A DNA stretch of 64,000 nt, taken from the NCBI GenBank assembly GCA_905182255.1, contig CAJJAH010000002.1:1-64000 (forward strand), in the 5' to 3' direction. Shown here in pieces: positions 32,278-42,288 of the stretch. Every line of letters begins with the position of its first letter. The first letter of the stretch is position 1. The DNA comes from Cryomorphaceae bacterium BACL11 MAG-121001-bin54 (lineage in GTDB: Bacteria; Bacteroidota; Bacteroidia; Flavobacteriales; BACL11). The notes under the pieces are model-generated. The model did no database searches, was not told the DNA's origin, and was given only the letters and a program-made list of their open reading frames with translations. The position numbers and the translations under genes were made by a program.

Positions 32278-33045
32278 ATGAAAAGACCATTAATTTTAGT
32301 AACAAATGATGATGGTATATCTGCTTCAGGAATACGAAATTTAATTCGAATTATGAATGATTTCGGTAATGTTGTTGTTGTAGCCCCAGATGGACCACAA
32401 TCAGCAATGGGGCATGCTATTACAATTGATTCGGTTTTAAGATGTGATGAAATTATAGTAAATAAAGGGTCTCAAAAGGAATATTCGTGCAGTGGTACTC
32501 CTGTTGATTGTGTGAAATTAGCAATTAATCAGTTGTTAGAGACTAAACCTGATTTATGTGTTTCAGGTATTAATCATGGTTCTAATTCTTCTATTAATGT
32601 TATATATTCTGGTACTATGTCAGCTGCAGTAGAAGGAGCTTTGGAAGGAATTCCTTCAATTGGATTTTCATTGTTAGATTATTCTCATGATGCTGATTTT
32701 TCTGAAGCAGAACTTTACATAAGAAAAGTAACACAAACAGTTTTGGAACATGGAATGGATAAAGGTGTTTGTTTAAACGTTAATATACCTAAAGTAATAG
32801 AAAATAAAAAAATACAAGGAATCAAGATCTGTAGGCAAGCTAGAGCTAATTGGGAAGAACAGTTTGAAAAAAGGGTTGACCCTAAAGGCAGAGCATATTA
32901 TTGGCTTACAGGTAAATTTGTTAATTATGATGAAGGAAAAGATACTGACGAGTGGGCATTAGCAAATCATTATGTTTCGATTGTTCCTGTTCACTTTGAT
33001 ATTACTGCTTACCCCTCGATATCATCATTAGCTAAAATTTTCTAA
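32278..33045 (+). CDS. surE: 5'-nucleotidase SurE
   Basis: 255 residues. The metal-binding N-terminus reads LVTNDDGISASGIRNL (Asp-Asp pair), followed by VVVAPDGPQSAMGHAIT, CSGTPVDCVKLA and SGINHGSNSSINVIYSGTMSAAVEG. These are the standard SurE signatures. It hydrolyses nucleoside 5'-monophosphates in the cytosol. It heads the surE-membrane protein-lpxB unit; the next start is 1 bp after its stop. Confidence 0.95.
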   Translation: MKRPLILVTNDDGISASGIRNLIRIMNDFGNVVVVAPDGPQSAMGHAITIDSVLRCDEIIVNKGSQKEYSCSGTPVDCVKLAINQLLETKPDLCVSGINHGSNSSINVIYSGTMSAAVEGALEGIPSIGFSLLDYSHDADFSEAELYIRKVTQTVLEHGMDKGVCLNVNIPKVIENKKIQGIKICRQARANWEEQFEKRVDPKGRAYYWLTGKFVNYDEGKDTDEWALANHYVSIVPVHFDITAYPSISSLAKIF

Positions 33046-33046
33046 A

Positions 33047-33331
33047 ATGATGAATAAAGATGTTGCTAAGGGTTTTTCTATAGGAGTATTTGCACCAATT
33101 ATTGCATTTGTTATTTATGTTGGTTTTTATTTAGAGGTTGAATTTGATTCAGCAATTTACATGATTAATAAAATGGGAACTATTACACATCACATTAGTT
33201 TAAGTGTATTTTTAACAAATACACTCTTATTTTTTATGCAAATAAAACTATCTAAAGATGAGGCTGCCAGAGGAATACTTGGTGCTACCATAGTATATGC
33301 AATCTTAGTACTTATCTTAATTTTATTTTAA
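33047..33331 (+). CDS. Small three-helix membrane protein
   Basis: 94 residues with three hydrophobic helices (~9-28, 45-65, 74-94). It lies between surE and lpxB, with its stop overlapping the lpxB start. I recall this as a conserved arrangement in Flavobacteriales. Function unknown; by context it may be linked to lipid A or envelope synthesis. Confidence 0.72.
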   Translation: MMNKDVAKGFSIGVFAPIIAFVIYVGFYLEVEFDSAIYMINKMGTITHHISLSVFLTNTLLFFMQIKLSKDEAARGILGATIVYAILVLILILF

Positions 33332-34413
33332 TGAAGTTCTACATTATTACTGGTGAACCTTCTGGAGATTTACATGCTGCTAATTTGGTAGAGGAACTTA
33401 AAAAATGTAATAATGAATTAGAGTTTAGAGCTTGGGGAGGAGAACGCTTATTAGCACAAGGAGTTAAGTTAGCTAAGCACATAAAAGAAACTGCTTTCAT
33501 GGGGTTTTTGGATGTTTTGAAAAATTTAGGGGCTATAAAGAAAAATTTAAATTATTGTAAGCAAGATATTTTAAAATATAAACCTGACGCACTTATTTTA
33601 GTTGATTATCCTGGTTTTAATTTAAAGATTGCAAAGTTTGCAAAACAGCAAGGGATAAAGGTATTGTATTATATTTCTCCAAAAGTTTGGGCTTGGAATA
33701 AAAGCAGAGTAACTAAAATAAAAAGATATGTTGATGAACTTTTAGTAATTTTCCCTTTTGAAGTTGATTTCTATCAAAAATATGGAATGAAAGTAACCTA
33801 TGTTGGGAATCCTCTGTTGGATGAAATTGGCAAGGGAAACTTTAGTTTTTCTTATAGCACTGAAAAACCAATAATTGCTTTGTTACCTGGAAGTAGAAAG
33901 CAGGAAATAGAAGGTATACTTCCTGAAATGTTAAGGATAGTTAGCCATTACCCGAATCATCAGTTTGTTATTGCAGCAACTAATAATTTTAGCAAGCAAT
34001 ATTATCACTCTTTCATTAAGGAAAATAATATAAAATTAGTATTTGATGAAACTTATGGTTTACTTTCTAATGCTACTGCTGCTTTAGTTACTTCTGGTAC
34101 TGCAACTTTAGAGACTGCATTGTTTAAGGTGCCACAAGTAGTATGTTATAAAACCAATTGGCTTACTTATTTTTTAGCAAAAAACCTGATTAAAATTAAG
34201 TATTTATCATTAGTAAACATCTTAATGGATAAGTTGGTAGTAATGGAACTTATTCAGAAAGAATTGAATAAATATAGGATAAAAGTTGAATTAGATATCC
34301 TGTTGAATAATAATAAGAAAATCTTAACTGATTATGAAAAAATTATTGATTTGCTAAACAAAAAAGGGGCTTCAAAAAATGCTGCTCAATTTATTATTTC
34401 TTTTTTTAGATAG
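33331..34413 (+). CDS. lpxB: Lipid-A-disaccharide synthase
   Basis: 360 residues. It has the GT19/LpxB signatures: ITGEPSGDLHAANLVEEL at the N-terminus, AFMGFLDVLKNL, VDYPGFNLKIAKFAK, YYISPKVWAWNKSRV, VGNPLLDEI, LLPGSRKQEIEGILPEML and SGTATLETALFKVPQVVCYK. It joins UDP-2,3-diacylglucosamine and lipid X in lipid A synthesis at the inner membrane. Last gene of the surE unit. Confidence 0.95.
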   Translation: MKFYIITGEPSGDLHAANLVEELKKCNNELEFRAWGGERLLAQGVKLAKHIKETAFMGFLDVLKNLGAIKKNLNYCKQDILKYKPDALILVDYPGFNLKIAKFAKQQGIKVLYYISPKVWAWNKSRVTKIKRYVDELLVIFPFEVDFYQKYGMKVTYVGNPLLDEIGKGNFSFSYSTEKPIIALLPGSRKQEIEGILPEMLRIVSHYPNHQFVIAATNNFSKQYYHSFIKENNIKLVFDETYGLLSNATAALVTSGTATLETALFKVPQVVCYKTNWLTYFLAKNLIKIKYLSLVNILMDKLVVMELIQKELNKYRIKVELDILLNNNKKILTDYEKIIDLLNKKGASKNAAQFIISFFR

Positions 34414-34520
34414 AAATCTAATTGGTATGCAGCATATTCATTTGCACCTAAATTTAGTAAATATAAATCAACTTCATTTTTTTTTGATTAATAATGCGGC
34501 AAAAATAACTTTATTAAATT

Positions 34521-34546
34521 AAAGTGTTATGCTTAGCATAGTACTT
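34521..34546. promoter_or_regulatory. Palindrome related to that at 993
   Basis: AAAGTGTTATGC-TTA-GCATAGTACTTG shares the TATGCTTAGCATA core and flanks with 993-1019 but is less symmetric. It lies in a 170-bp gap after lpxB with no gene downstream on the plus strand. It may be a stray operator or the remnant of a lost cassette. Confidence 0.4.
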
Positions 34547-34583
34547 GAGGTTTTACATGAGAAGGGATGTGAATGAAAAAATG

Positions 34584-35042
34584 CTACAGCAAGCCAAATT
34601 GACTCAAATGATGAATATAATGCTTTCTTTGAAATATTGACCATTGTGCAGCTGTTAATTCCCCAAAAAAAGGATGGATAGCTTTAAATTCTGTGTTTTC
34701 AATTAGAAAGACAAGCATATTATTGCTTGAATTTATTAATTCTGCTTTTAATTCTTCAATGTCCTCATTATTATTCGTAAAATTAAACCCTATATCATTT
34801 GGAACAACTAACCCTTTTTTTATTGCTTTGTCAGAATATAAAAAGGCAATTGCTTTTTCAACATACTCTTCTTTAATTAGTAGAGTGTTATTTCCAAAAT
34901 GCATCATTTTACTGCTTTGTGTTAAATGGATTAGCATTTGTTTGGCAGTCATAGTTCCCCATTTGGCTTTACTATCTTCTTTTAGGTTTCTTAAAGCATT
35001 AGTCAGAGAAGTATCAAAAAAAAGAATTAGTTCTTTTTCCAT
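34584..35042 (-). CDS. DinB-like / DUF1569 protein
   Basis: 152 residues. Helical, with TMTAKQMLIHLTQSSKMM and a C-terminal HPFFGELTAAQWSIFQRKHYIHHLSQFG. The His spacing (H in TAKQMLIH and H...H in KHYIHH) is that of the DinB/DUF1569 four-helix metal-binding fold. Function unknown. Its start overlaps the end of rlmF by 16 bp, so it is the last gene of the ftcD-phnA-rlmF unit. Confidence 0.78.
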   Translation of the reverse strand: MEKELILFFDTSLTNALRNLKEDSKAKWGTMTAKQMLIHLTQSSKMMHFGNNTLLIKEEYVEKAIAFLYSDKAIKKGLVVPNDIGFNFTNNNEDIEELKAELINSSNNMLVFLIENTEFKAIHPFFGELTAAQWSIFQRKHYIHHLSQFGLL

Positions 35043-35965
35043 TCATTTTGTTCTTTTTTAGTTAGGAAAGTCCAAGCTACAATTCTGCTAATTTTATTAC
35101 CAGTACCCATATTAATTGTCTTAACTTCAGATGCTTCTATCTTTTCTAACGAGCTATAAATTCTATTCAGGTTTTTCTCATTAGAAACTAATGTTGTAAA
35201 CCATAAGCAGTTTTCAGTATAGTTTACGCTTTCGTTTATCATGTTCTGAATGAATTGCTTTTCTCCACCCTCACATATCAGTTCATTTACCATTCCTGAA
35301 AAGTTGAGTTGTATTTTTTTTGATCTTTTTCCGGTAAGGTTTCTAACTTTTCGCATGCTACCTTTAAGGGCTTCTTTTTTTGAAGCATGAAATGGAGGAT
35401 TACAAATACTAACATCAATTTTATCCTTAGGCTTAATTATTCCTTTAAAGATTTTATTTTCATCTTTTTGCAATCTGAATTTTACTTTTCCTTTAAGTGT
35501 TGGGTTTGCTTTTATGATTTCTTTTGCACAAATAATAGCATCAGCATTTACATCAGAAGCAATAAAATTCCATTGGTATTCACTAATCCCCAATATTGGG
35601 TAGATGCAGTTTGAACCTACACCAATATCCAAGCAAGTAATATCATTATTTTCCTCTAATAAATCAGACATATAATGAATGTAATCTGCTCTACCAGGAA
35701 TAGGAGGGCATAAATTAGTATCAGGAAAATCCCAATTTTTTATTCCGTAATAATTACTTAAAAGTGCTTTGTTAAGTAGTTTTACAGCTGCAGGATCAGA
35801 AAATCGAATTGAATCCTCTCCATATTTATTTGGTTTTATGTGTTTCTTTAATTTAGGAATTTCCTTTAGTAGTTCCGCTAAATCATATTGCTCTCTGTTC
35901 TTATTTCTTGGGTGCAGATTAGTTTTGATTTTACTTCTTTCGGGTGTTTCCTTTTGTTCTTTCAT
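35027..35965 (-). CDS. rlmF: 23S rRNA (adenine-1618-N6)-methyltransferase
   Basis: 312 residues, standard RlmF length. N-terminal NLHPRNKNREQYDLAEL, the SAM-binding CLDIGVGSNCIYPILG, the NPPF catalytic motif (ICNPPFHASKKEA) and LWFTTLVSNEKNL are all RlmF features. It methylates A1618 of 23S rRNA. It is preceded by the phnA-like gene with a short gap and overlaps the DinB-like gene. Confidence 0.93.
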   Translation of the reverse strand: MKEQKETPERSKIKTNLHPRNKNREQYDLAELLKEIPKLKKHIKPNKYGEDSIRFSDPAAVKLLNKALLSNYYGIKNWDFPDTNLCPPIPGRADYIHYMSDLLEENNDITCLDIGVGSNCIYPILGISEYQWNFIASDVNADAIICAKEIIKANPTLKGKVKFRLQKDENKIFKGIIKPKDKIDVSICNPPFHASKKEALKGSMRKVRNLTGKRSKKIQLNFSGMVNELICEGGEKQFIQNMINESVNYTENCLWFTTLVSNEKNLNRIYSSLEKIEASEVKTINMGTGNKISRIVAWTFLTKKEQNEWKKN

Positions 35966-35975
35966 TTCTTTCTGA

Positions 35976-36317
35976 TTAACCCTTTTTTACAAATTCTGAT
36001 TTTAGCTGCATAGAACCAAATCCATCAATTTTACAGTTGATATTATGCTCTCCTTCAGTTAAGCGAATGTTCTTTACTTTGGTGCCTGATTTTACTGGTT
36101 TTGGAGCCCCTTTAACAGGGAGGTTTTTAATAACGATAACGCTATCTCCTGTTTGTAAGCGAGTTCCATTACTGTCCAAAACTACAAATCCTCCTTCCAT
36201 TTCTAATTCTTTAGGGCTCCATTCATTTGCACATTCAGGGCAAGTATAGGAATCATTTCCTGTTGAATATCCATAAGGAGATTCGCAAACAGGACAGGCT
36301 TTCATTTCTTCTGACAT
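35976..36317 (-). CDS. PhnA/YjdM-like zinc-ribbon protein
   Basis: 113 residues. An N-terminal zinc ribbon ([10 protein letters not shown] ... [12 protein letters not shown]) is followed by the PhnA/YjdM domain ([25 protein letters not shown], with [24 protein letters not shown]). Despite the old alkylphosphonate name, the family has no phn operon context here and no settled function. It sits between ftcD and rlmF with 5-10 bp gaps, so it is cotranscribed. Confidence 0.9.
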   Translation of the reverse strand: MSEEMKACPVCESPYGYSTGNDSYTCPECANEWSPKELEMEGGFVVLDSNGTRLQTGDSVIVIKNLPVKGAPKPVKSGTKVKNIRLTEGEHNINCKIDGFGSMQLKSEFVKKG

Positions 36318-36322
36318 AATTT

Positions 36323-38020
36323 CTAATTTATTTTTGAATTCGTAATTTTCATAATCTCATCTTCCAAGGTACAAGCGTCATCAACTAATTGTTGTCCTCT
36401 TTCCAAAATATCTGCAACAAAGTCTTTTTCCTCACAATCTCCACAATTAATTTTAACATTCAAGAAAGCACTAATTACAGCAGTACGAGCACAAAGTGCA
36501 CCAACTCCAGCATCTGTTACTGAGTTAGGGTTTCCAAACTCAGCCATAGCTTTCATTACTTCCATAGATGCAAAAGCTATTTCCATAACCTTGAAAGGAG
36601 TAAGGATAGCATATTTTGTTGCTGCTTGTATTGCTTCTTCTCTTTTAGATTTATCAGCCTCAGTATCTTTTGGCAATCGGAAAGCATCCATGATTTTATT
36701 AAAAGCATTGGTGTCTTCATCTACTAAATCCAATAATGTATTTTGATAAGCCATCCCTTTTTCTGCCCAATTAGAAAACTCTTCCCATCTATCGTCCCAA
36801 CCTCTTTTATGTGCCGAAAGGTTAGCAACCATTGTGCCTAAGGAAATTCCCATAACTCCACAATAAGCTGCAATAGAACCACCTCCAGGAGCTGGGCTTT
36901 CACTTGCCGTTTCATTAGCAAAGTCAGTAAGTGTCATATTTACTAATGGTTTGTTGGTATCATTCTCCAACATGTATTCAATTATTCTTTCCTGCTGATT
37001 AAAAGGAGCTAACTCATCTAATCCTAAGCTTTTGATAGCAATTTTTATGATTTCACTTTCATTTATTCCTGTTGAGCGTTCTTGTTTTTTAAGGAAGTGT
37101 TTTCCGGCATCAATCAATACTTTTTTTGGTACCAGTCCTATTAATTCCGAACCAGTAACTCGCATTCCTCTTGCAATAGAACGCTCACAAGTTTTGTCGA
37201 ACACTTCATGTAAAGGTGAAATATTAATATTGGTAAGGTTGTATGAGATTTGAGCAACCCCATATTCTTCAATATACCAGCCAATTCCTTTTACTGCTTT
37301 GAATAGTCCTGGTTCTTTTAGAGGATTTCCATTTTCATCTTTCATTATCTTTCCTGATAATGAATCTCCTTCTCTTTTTATTCTTCCTGCTTCACGGATG
37401 TCAAAAGCTACTGCATTTGCTCTTCTTGTAGATGTAGTATTTAAGTTGATGTTATAGGCTACTAAAAAGTCACGAGCTGAAATAGCTGTTGCTCCTGATT
37501 TTTCTACTGATTTATTAAATTCAGCTGGACCGAAATCTGGTTTCCAATCCGCATCTACTAATTTTTTGGATAAACCTTCATATTCACCTTGTCGGCAGTT
37601 TGCCAAATTTTCACGCTTTTTTTCTTTTGCTGCTGCTTCATAATGATAAACAGGAATTCCTAGTTCTGTTCCAACTCTTTTTCCTAATTTATGTGCCCAC
37701 TGTGCACACTGTTCCATACTAATATTAGATATGGGTACAAGCGGACAAACATCAGTAGCTCCCATTCGGGGATGCTCTCCAGAATGCTTGCTCATATCAA
37801 TTAATTCTTGTGCTTTTTGTATAAGTAAGAATGCAGCATCAATTACGGATTGTGGTTCGCCAACAAAAGTAATTACTGTACGGTTAGTTGCTTTTCCTGG
37901 GTCTACATTTAATAGCTTGACACCATCAATTTCTTCAACTATTTGTGAGATAATTCTAATTTTATCAGCATCTCTACCTTCTGATATATTTGGTACGCAC
38001 TCTATAATTTGCTTGCTCAT
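36323..38020 (-). CDS. ftcD: Bifunctional glutamate formimidoyltransferase / formimidoyl-THF cyclodeaminase
   Basis: 565 residues, a fusion of both FTCD domains. Residues ~1-300 are the formiminotransferase ([48 protein letters not shown]). Residues ~350-565 are the cyclodeaminase ([33 protein letters not shown]). It transfers the formimino group of histidine breakdown to tetrahydrofolate and releases ammonia. No hut genes are in this window. First gene of a four-gene minus-strand unit, divergent from queE. Confidence 0.94.
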   Translation of the reverse strand: MSKQIIECVPNISEGRDADKIRIISQIVEEIDGVKLLNVDPGKATNRTVITFVGEPQSVIDAAFLLIQKAQELIDMSKHSGEHPRMGATDVCPLVPISNISMEQCAQWAHKLGKRVGTELGIPVYHYEAAAKEKKRENLANCRQGEYEGLSKKLVDADWKPDFGPAEFNKSVEKSGATAISARDFLVAYNINLNTTSTRRANAVAFDIREAGRIKREGDSLSGKIMKDENGNPLKEPGLFKAVKGIGWYIEEYGVAQISYNLTNINISPLHEVFDKTCERSIARGMRVTGSELIGLVPKKVLIDAGKHFLKKQERSTGINESEIIKIAIKSLGLDELAPFNQQERIIEYMLENDTNKPLVNMTLTDFANETASESPAPGGGSIAAYCGVMGISLGTMVANLSAHKRGWDDRWEEFSNWAEKGMAYQNTLLDLVDEDTNAFNKIMDAFRLPKDTEADKSKREEAIQAATKYAILTPFKVMEIAFASMEVMKAMAEFGNPNSVTDAGVGALCARTAVISAFLNVKINCGDCEEKDFVADILERGQQLVDDACTLEDEIMKITNSKIN

Positions 38021-38039
38021 TTTTCTGTTTTTATTATTG

Positions 38040-38047
38040 CAAACTTA
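38040..38047 (-). promoter_or_regulatory. -7 box for ftcD unit
   Basis: The minus strand reads TAAGTTTG, 19 bp before the ftcD start. Confidence 0.5.
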
Positions 38048-38094
38048 AAGAAATAAATTGCTAAAAACTACAAACTAAAAACCAAAAACTATCT

Positions 38095-38102
38095 TACTTT
38101 TG
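38095..38102 (+). promoter_or_regulatory. -7 box for queE (very short leader)
   Basis: TACTTTTG ends only 5 bp before the queE ATG, so the mRNA would be almost leaderless if this box is used. Confidence 0.45.
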
Positions 38103-38107
38103 TCAAT

Positions 38108-38740
38108 ATGGATAAACAAACTAAATCAGCAGTGGAAAGTGGAGAGATGCTACCTTTAATGGAAGCATTTTATACGATTCAAGGTGAAGGTTATTACTCA
38201 GGTAAAGCTGCTTATTTTTTACGCATTGGTGGTTGTGATGTTGGCTGCCATTGGTGTGATGTTAAGGAAAGTTGGAATGCTGACTTGCATCCACCAACTA
38301 GTATTACTGATATTCTAATAGGCATTGCTCAATTTCCTGTGGATACAGTTGTAATAACTGGGGGAGAACCCTTAATGTGGAATTTGGATAAATTGACTGC
38401 AGCCTTAAAATTGGAGGGTTTAAAAGTACATTTGGAAACTTCAGGAGCCTACCCATATAGTGGTGATTTTGATTGGGTGTGTATGTCTCCAAAAAAAATG
38501 CAAGCGCCCTTGCCAGCAATAAAACCCATAACAAGTGAGTTAAAGGTTATTGTGAATAATAAACATGATTTTGTTTGGGCTGAACAGCAAAGGGAAGGAT
38601 TGACTAATGATTGTAAACTCTACTTACAAGCTGAATGGAGTAAGCGTGAAAAAATAATTCCAATGATTATTGATTTTGTAAAAGAAAATAAGGATTGGAC
38701 CATTTCTTTGCAAAGCCATAAATACATGAATATTCCTTAA
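38108..38740 (+). CDS. queE: 7-carboxy-7-deazaguanine synthase
   Basis: 210 residues. Radical-SAM enzyme with the iron-sulfur triad CDVGCHWC (CxxxCxxC, about residues 44-51) and GGEPLMWNL. MEAFYTIQGEGYYSGKAAYF at the N-terminus and a C-terminal LYLQAEWSK are QueE features. It makes 7-carboxy-7-deazaguanine for queuosine in tRNA. No other que genes are next to it. It overlaps the next gene by 1 bp. Confidence 0.92.
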   Translation: MDKQTKSAVESGEMLPLMEAFYTIQGEGYYSGKAAYFLRIGGCDVGCHWCDVKESWNADLHPPTSITDILIGIAQFPVDTVVITGGEPLMWNLDKLTAALKLEGLKVHLETSGAYPYSGDFDWVCMSPKKMQAPLPAIKPITSELKVIVNNKHDFVWAEQQREGLTNDCKLYLQAEWSKREKIIPMIIDFVKENKDWTISLQSHKYMNIP

Positions 38741-40350
38741 TGAGATTTTTTCTTGTTATACTATTCTTGTTTCCTGCAACTTCCTTTGCACAAAAAAAGG
38801 ATTATAAAACTTATGATAAGGCAGTAAAATATAATAATGAAGGTAATATTAAAAAAGCCATAAAATATGCAAATAAAGTCCTTGAGAAATCATCAGATTG
38901 GAGTAAACCAAACTTGCTTCTAGCTTCAATTTATGCTAATAATAATCAGATTGAGCTTGCTGCTGATTATTTATTAAAGGTTTATGATGAAAATACTCTT
39001 AATGATGTAAAAGGAATTGAACAAGTTACTGAACTTTTTTATAATAATGGTTTTTATGAGAAAGCTCTTTATTACGCTGAAAAAACAATTTCAAATAATA
39101 TTGAAGAGTACAGGCTAACATCTAAAATTGATAGATATATTGAAAACTGCCAATTTGCAATTAAGGCATTAAAAAATCCTATTTATTTTGATGCAACAAA
39201 TATTGGTGAGCTTGTAAACTCTTCTATGACTGAGTATGTAAATGCAATAACTGTTGATGCAAAAAAAATACTTTTTACAAGAAGAATGGAATCGAATCAA
39301 AATCGTGATCAAGAGGATCTTTTTGTGTATGATATTCCAAGTAATACAGTAAGTCCTTTACCGTTCAATACATTACAAAATGAGGGTGCAATTACGGTTT
39401 CTGCTGATGGAACTATGTATGTATATACTGCTTGTGATAGGGCGAACAGTATTGGTGGTTGCGATTTGTATATCAGACAATATTCCAAGGAGAATGGATG
39501 GTCTAAAGAATATAATTTAGGTGAAAATGTTAACACTAATAAATGGGAATCTCAAGCCTGTTTTTCTCCTGATGAAAAGTATTTGTATTTTATAAGTAAT
39601 CGTTCTGGTGGTTATGGAAAAGAAGATGTTTGGAGGTCAGAAATTACTAAAAAAGGTTTTATGCCAGCTAAAAATTTAGGTAGTAGTATTAATACTAATC
39701 AAGTTGAAATGTCTCCTTTTTTGCATCCTGATAATTTAACGCTTTATTTTGCCTCAGATGGCCATATTGGTATGGGTGATGATGATCTATTCGTAAGTAG
39801 AAGAGTTAATGCCCAAGAGGATTGGGATATTCCTGAAAATATGGGTTATCCAATAAATACGCACAATTCAGAAAATTCTTTAATTGTATCAAGTGATGGG
39901 AAAACTGCTTATTACACGTCTGATATTAGTGGTTTTGGAAAGGAGGATATCTTTCAGTTTGAATTGCCTGAAAATTTGCAAGCCGAGCCATTAGCGGATT
40001 TAGAATTGGATATCATTACCAACAAAGCAGGAGAGGAGGTAATACTTAAAAATGTAACTTTTGAAAGTAATTCCTATTCCTTGAAGGAAAGCTCTTTTGA
40101 TGAATTGAATAAATTAATTATTTATCTTCAAAAGAGCCCGAACTTACAAATTGAAATTCAAGGTCATACGGACAATGTGGGTAATGAAACAGATAATAAA
40201 TTACTATCCAAACAAAGAGCCAAAGTTGTATTTGAATACTTAAGTGCCAAGCTTGAAAATAAATTGACCTATAAAGGATTTGGAGAAAGCCAACTTCTAG
40301 GAGAGAATAACGATAAGAATAGAAGGACTTCTTTTGTTATTAAAGAGTAA
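38740..40350 (+). CDS. OmpA-family protein with TPR and PD40 repeats
   Basis: 536 residues. Signal peptide (LFLFPATSFA), then TPR-like helices at ~25-140 (YNNEGNIKKAIKYANKVLEKS) and WD40-like PD40 beta-propeller repeats at ~200-420 (ESQACFSPDEKYLYFISNRSGGYGKEDVWRS and relatives). An OmpA peptidoglycan-binding domain closes it (IEIQGHTDNVGNETDNKLLSKQRA). This is the common Bacteroidota outer-membrane/periplasmic architecture also seen near gliding and T9SS genes. It probably tethers an outer-membrane complex to peptidoglycan. Confidence 0.9.
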   Translation: MRFFLVILFLFPATSFAQKKDYKTYDKAVKYNNEGNIKKAIKYANKVLEKSSDWSKPNLLLASIYANNNQIELAADYLLKVYDENTLNDVKGIEQVTELFYNNGFYEKALYYAEKTISNNIEEYRLTSKIDRYIENCQFAIKALKNPIYFDATNIGELVNSSMTEYVNAITVDAKKILFTRRMESNQNRDQEDLFVYDIPSNTVSPLPFNTLQNEGAITVSADGTMYVYTACDRANSIGGCDLYIRQYSKENGWSKEYNLGENVNTNKWESQACFSPDEKYLYFISNRSGGYGKEDVWRSEITKKGFMPAKNLGSSINTNQVEMSPFLHPDNLTLYFASDGHIGMGDDDLFVSRRVNAQEDWDIPENMGYPINTHNSENSLIVSSDGKTAYYTSDISGFGKEDIFQFELPENLQAEPLADLELDIITNKAGEEVILKNVTFESNSYSLKESSFDELNKLIIYLQKSPNLQIEIQGHTDNVGNETDNKLLSKQRAKVVFEYLSAKLENKLTYKGFGESQLLGENNDKNRRTSFVIKE

Positions 40351-40415
40351 AACTAAAACTAGGTTTTATTATAAATATATTTCTATCGTACTGCTTGTAG
40401 TAATCACTTTCCAAG

Positions 40416-42260
40416 CTAAATAGATTCAACAAAATCTAAAAATACTTTTTTATGGTGATCTAAGTCCATGTTAGGAGAAAGTGCAACACGAGCAATATAA
40501 TCTTTATCAACTTCTTTAGTGGTTCCTTGTGTAGATGTAGCGGGAATAGTCCAATAACAGCCGTTTAACTGCCCATAACTTACGCAATACTTACTTTCAT
40601 TAGGAATTTCGGTAATCATCAAATTAATTAATACATGATTTAACTTTCTTTTATATTCTTCTTTTTCTGTATCAGTAGTTCCTTTAGTAGGTAGGTCTAA
40701 TGAAAATACTGATGGAGTAAATCCTTGTTGGGCCAATTCTTCTGAGACAAAATTGATTTTTGCTTCTGGTAGAGTTTTATTAATGAAATTTACAAATTCA
40801 CGTGTATTCAGGTATGCATCACTAATTCTTTTATTCATAGATGGCATTTGCTTTGCCAAAAGCTCATATTGTAGATTTGTTGCCTCATTATCGCAAAGTG
40901 TTAAGTGAAATTCTATTTTATCCATTAAGGATTCTGTTCTAGTATTTCCAACACAGTATCCAGCAGTACATTTTCCACCACTAGGAAACTTAGATCCACT
41001 CACATACGAAATGGTTCTAACTTTTGACAATATTTCATCTTTACCTAAAAAGTGAACATTAGGACAAAAAGTTTGATCTAATATAAAAACAGGTTCTATA
41101 GCCAACTGTCCAGTTACTGTTCTGCGTTCTTGACTTAGCACTTTCTCTAATTGTATTAATTCAGGTACTTCAACTCTTGGGTTGGTTGGAATTTCAGCAA
41201 TGATATAAGGGACGCCATCTTCTTTAGCAATTTCATCTAAAACTACATTAATACTATTTACCATATCATTACCACTATCTACTTGTAAATCTACAACTTC
41301 AACATTATCAATACAAGCAGCAACTCGTCTTGCTTGATCATTTGTTCCGCCATAACAATTTGGAGGTACAATAAATCGGATAGCTCTCCCTTTATGATTT
41401 TCTAGAGCATGATGAATAAGTCCCATCATAATTGCATACTGAATAGATAGACCACTAGAACCTACTACTGACTTTGTATTTGTTCCGGTAATATCTGCAA
41501 TTGATTCTAAAACAAGATTTTTATTTGATTCATAATTACTTCTATTATTTTCAAAATTAGATTTATTTATAATTGAATTTAAATTAGCAAGACAATTCAC
41601 TGGTGTCATTGCAATAGTTTCTCTTCTGCGTACATGTTGAATTTCCGAAATATAATTTTTATTTTTATCACCATTAATTAATAAAATACTTCCAAATTTT
41701 GACTGTATGTTAATAAAGAAGTCAATCTCAGGTTTAAGATAAATATTACTAATTTCATCTTGTTGTGAAATGAAAACGGTACTTCCATTAAACGCAGAAA
41801 TATCTTCTACTTTCTCAACTTTTTTTAAATCAAATTTATATCCATAGATATTCTTTAGTACTTTAAAATCAATAAACTTTGGCAACTCATCTGTAAAAAC
41901 AATTTGGGTACTTTTATTAGCTAACAAATTTTTTCTTAGAATTGCCAAAATAGGAATTGTCTTTGATGAAAAACTTATTACATTTTTTGGTTTTATATTA
42001 TTTATCTTAGCAATCACCCATTCTAATAAACAAGATAAAGGATGGCCTAATCGTATATAGTCGTAAGCAGTAGGCAGTTCATTTATTGCTAATGATTCAG
42101 AATTATTATTGTTAAATAAGATTTCAAACTTATCTAAGAATTGTGTTTTGGCTAATTTTTCATCAAAAATATCTAGTCGATGGGTTGTCAGATTTAGCCA
42201 GCTTGATGGCATATTTTCTAATGTATCTTTAATAAAATTTAGCATTTTAATGTCTTTCAT
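40416..42260 (-). CDS. Large PLP-dependent Cys/Met-metabolism-type enzyme
   Basis: 614 residues, far longer than the ~400 of cystathionine-type enzymes. The C-terminal ~370 residues carry the fold: VVGSSGLSIQYAIMMGL, FIVPPNCYGGTNDQARRVA, EIPTNPRVEVPE, ILDQTFCPN, and the PLP lysine in SGSKFPSGGKCTAGYC. The N-terminal ~230 residues look like a related but degenerate domain (GHPLSCLLEWVIAKINNIKPKNVISFSSKTI). Substrate unknown, cytosolic. It is the last gene of the glyA-relA-fur-purA-ostA run, with a 28-bp gap. Confidence 0.75.
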   Translation of the reverse strand: MKDIKMLNFIKDTLENMPSSWLNLTTHRLDIFDEKLAKTQFLDKFEILFNNNNSESLAINELPTAYDYIRLGHPLSCLLEWVIAKINNIKPKNVISFSSKTIPILAILRKNLLANKSTQIVFTDELPKFIDFKVLKNIYGYKFDLKKVEKVEDISAFNGSTVFISQQDEISNIYLKPEIDFFINIQSKFGSILLINGDKNKNYISEIQHVRRRETIAMTPVNCLANLNSIINKSNFENNRSNYESNKNLVLESIADITGTNTKSVVGSSGLSIQYAIMMGLIHHALENHKGRAIRFIVPPNCYGGTNDQARRVAACIDNVEVVDLQVDSGNDMVNSINVVLDEIAKEDGVPYIIAEIPTNPRVEVPELIQLEKVLSQERRTVTGQLAIEPVFILDQTFCPNVHFLGKDEILSKVRTISYVSGSKFPSGGKCTAGYCVGNTRTESLMDKIEFHLTLCDNEATNLQYELLAKQMPSMNKRISDAYLNTREFVNFINKTLPEAKINFVSEELAQQGFTPSVFSLDLPTKGTTDTEKEEYKRKLNHVLINLMITEIPNESKYCVSYGQLNGCYWTIPATSTQGTTKEVDKDYIARVALSPNMDLDHHKKVFLDFVESI

Positions 42261-42288
42261 AATATCCTATATAGGCTGGCAAAGTATA

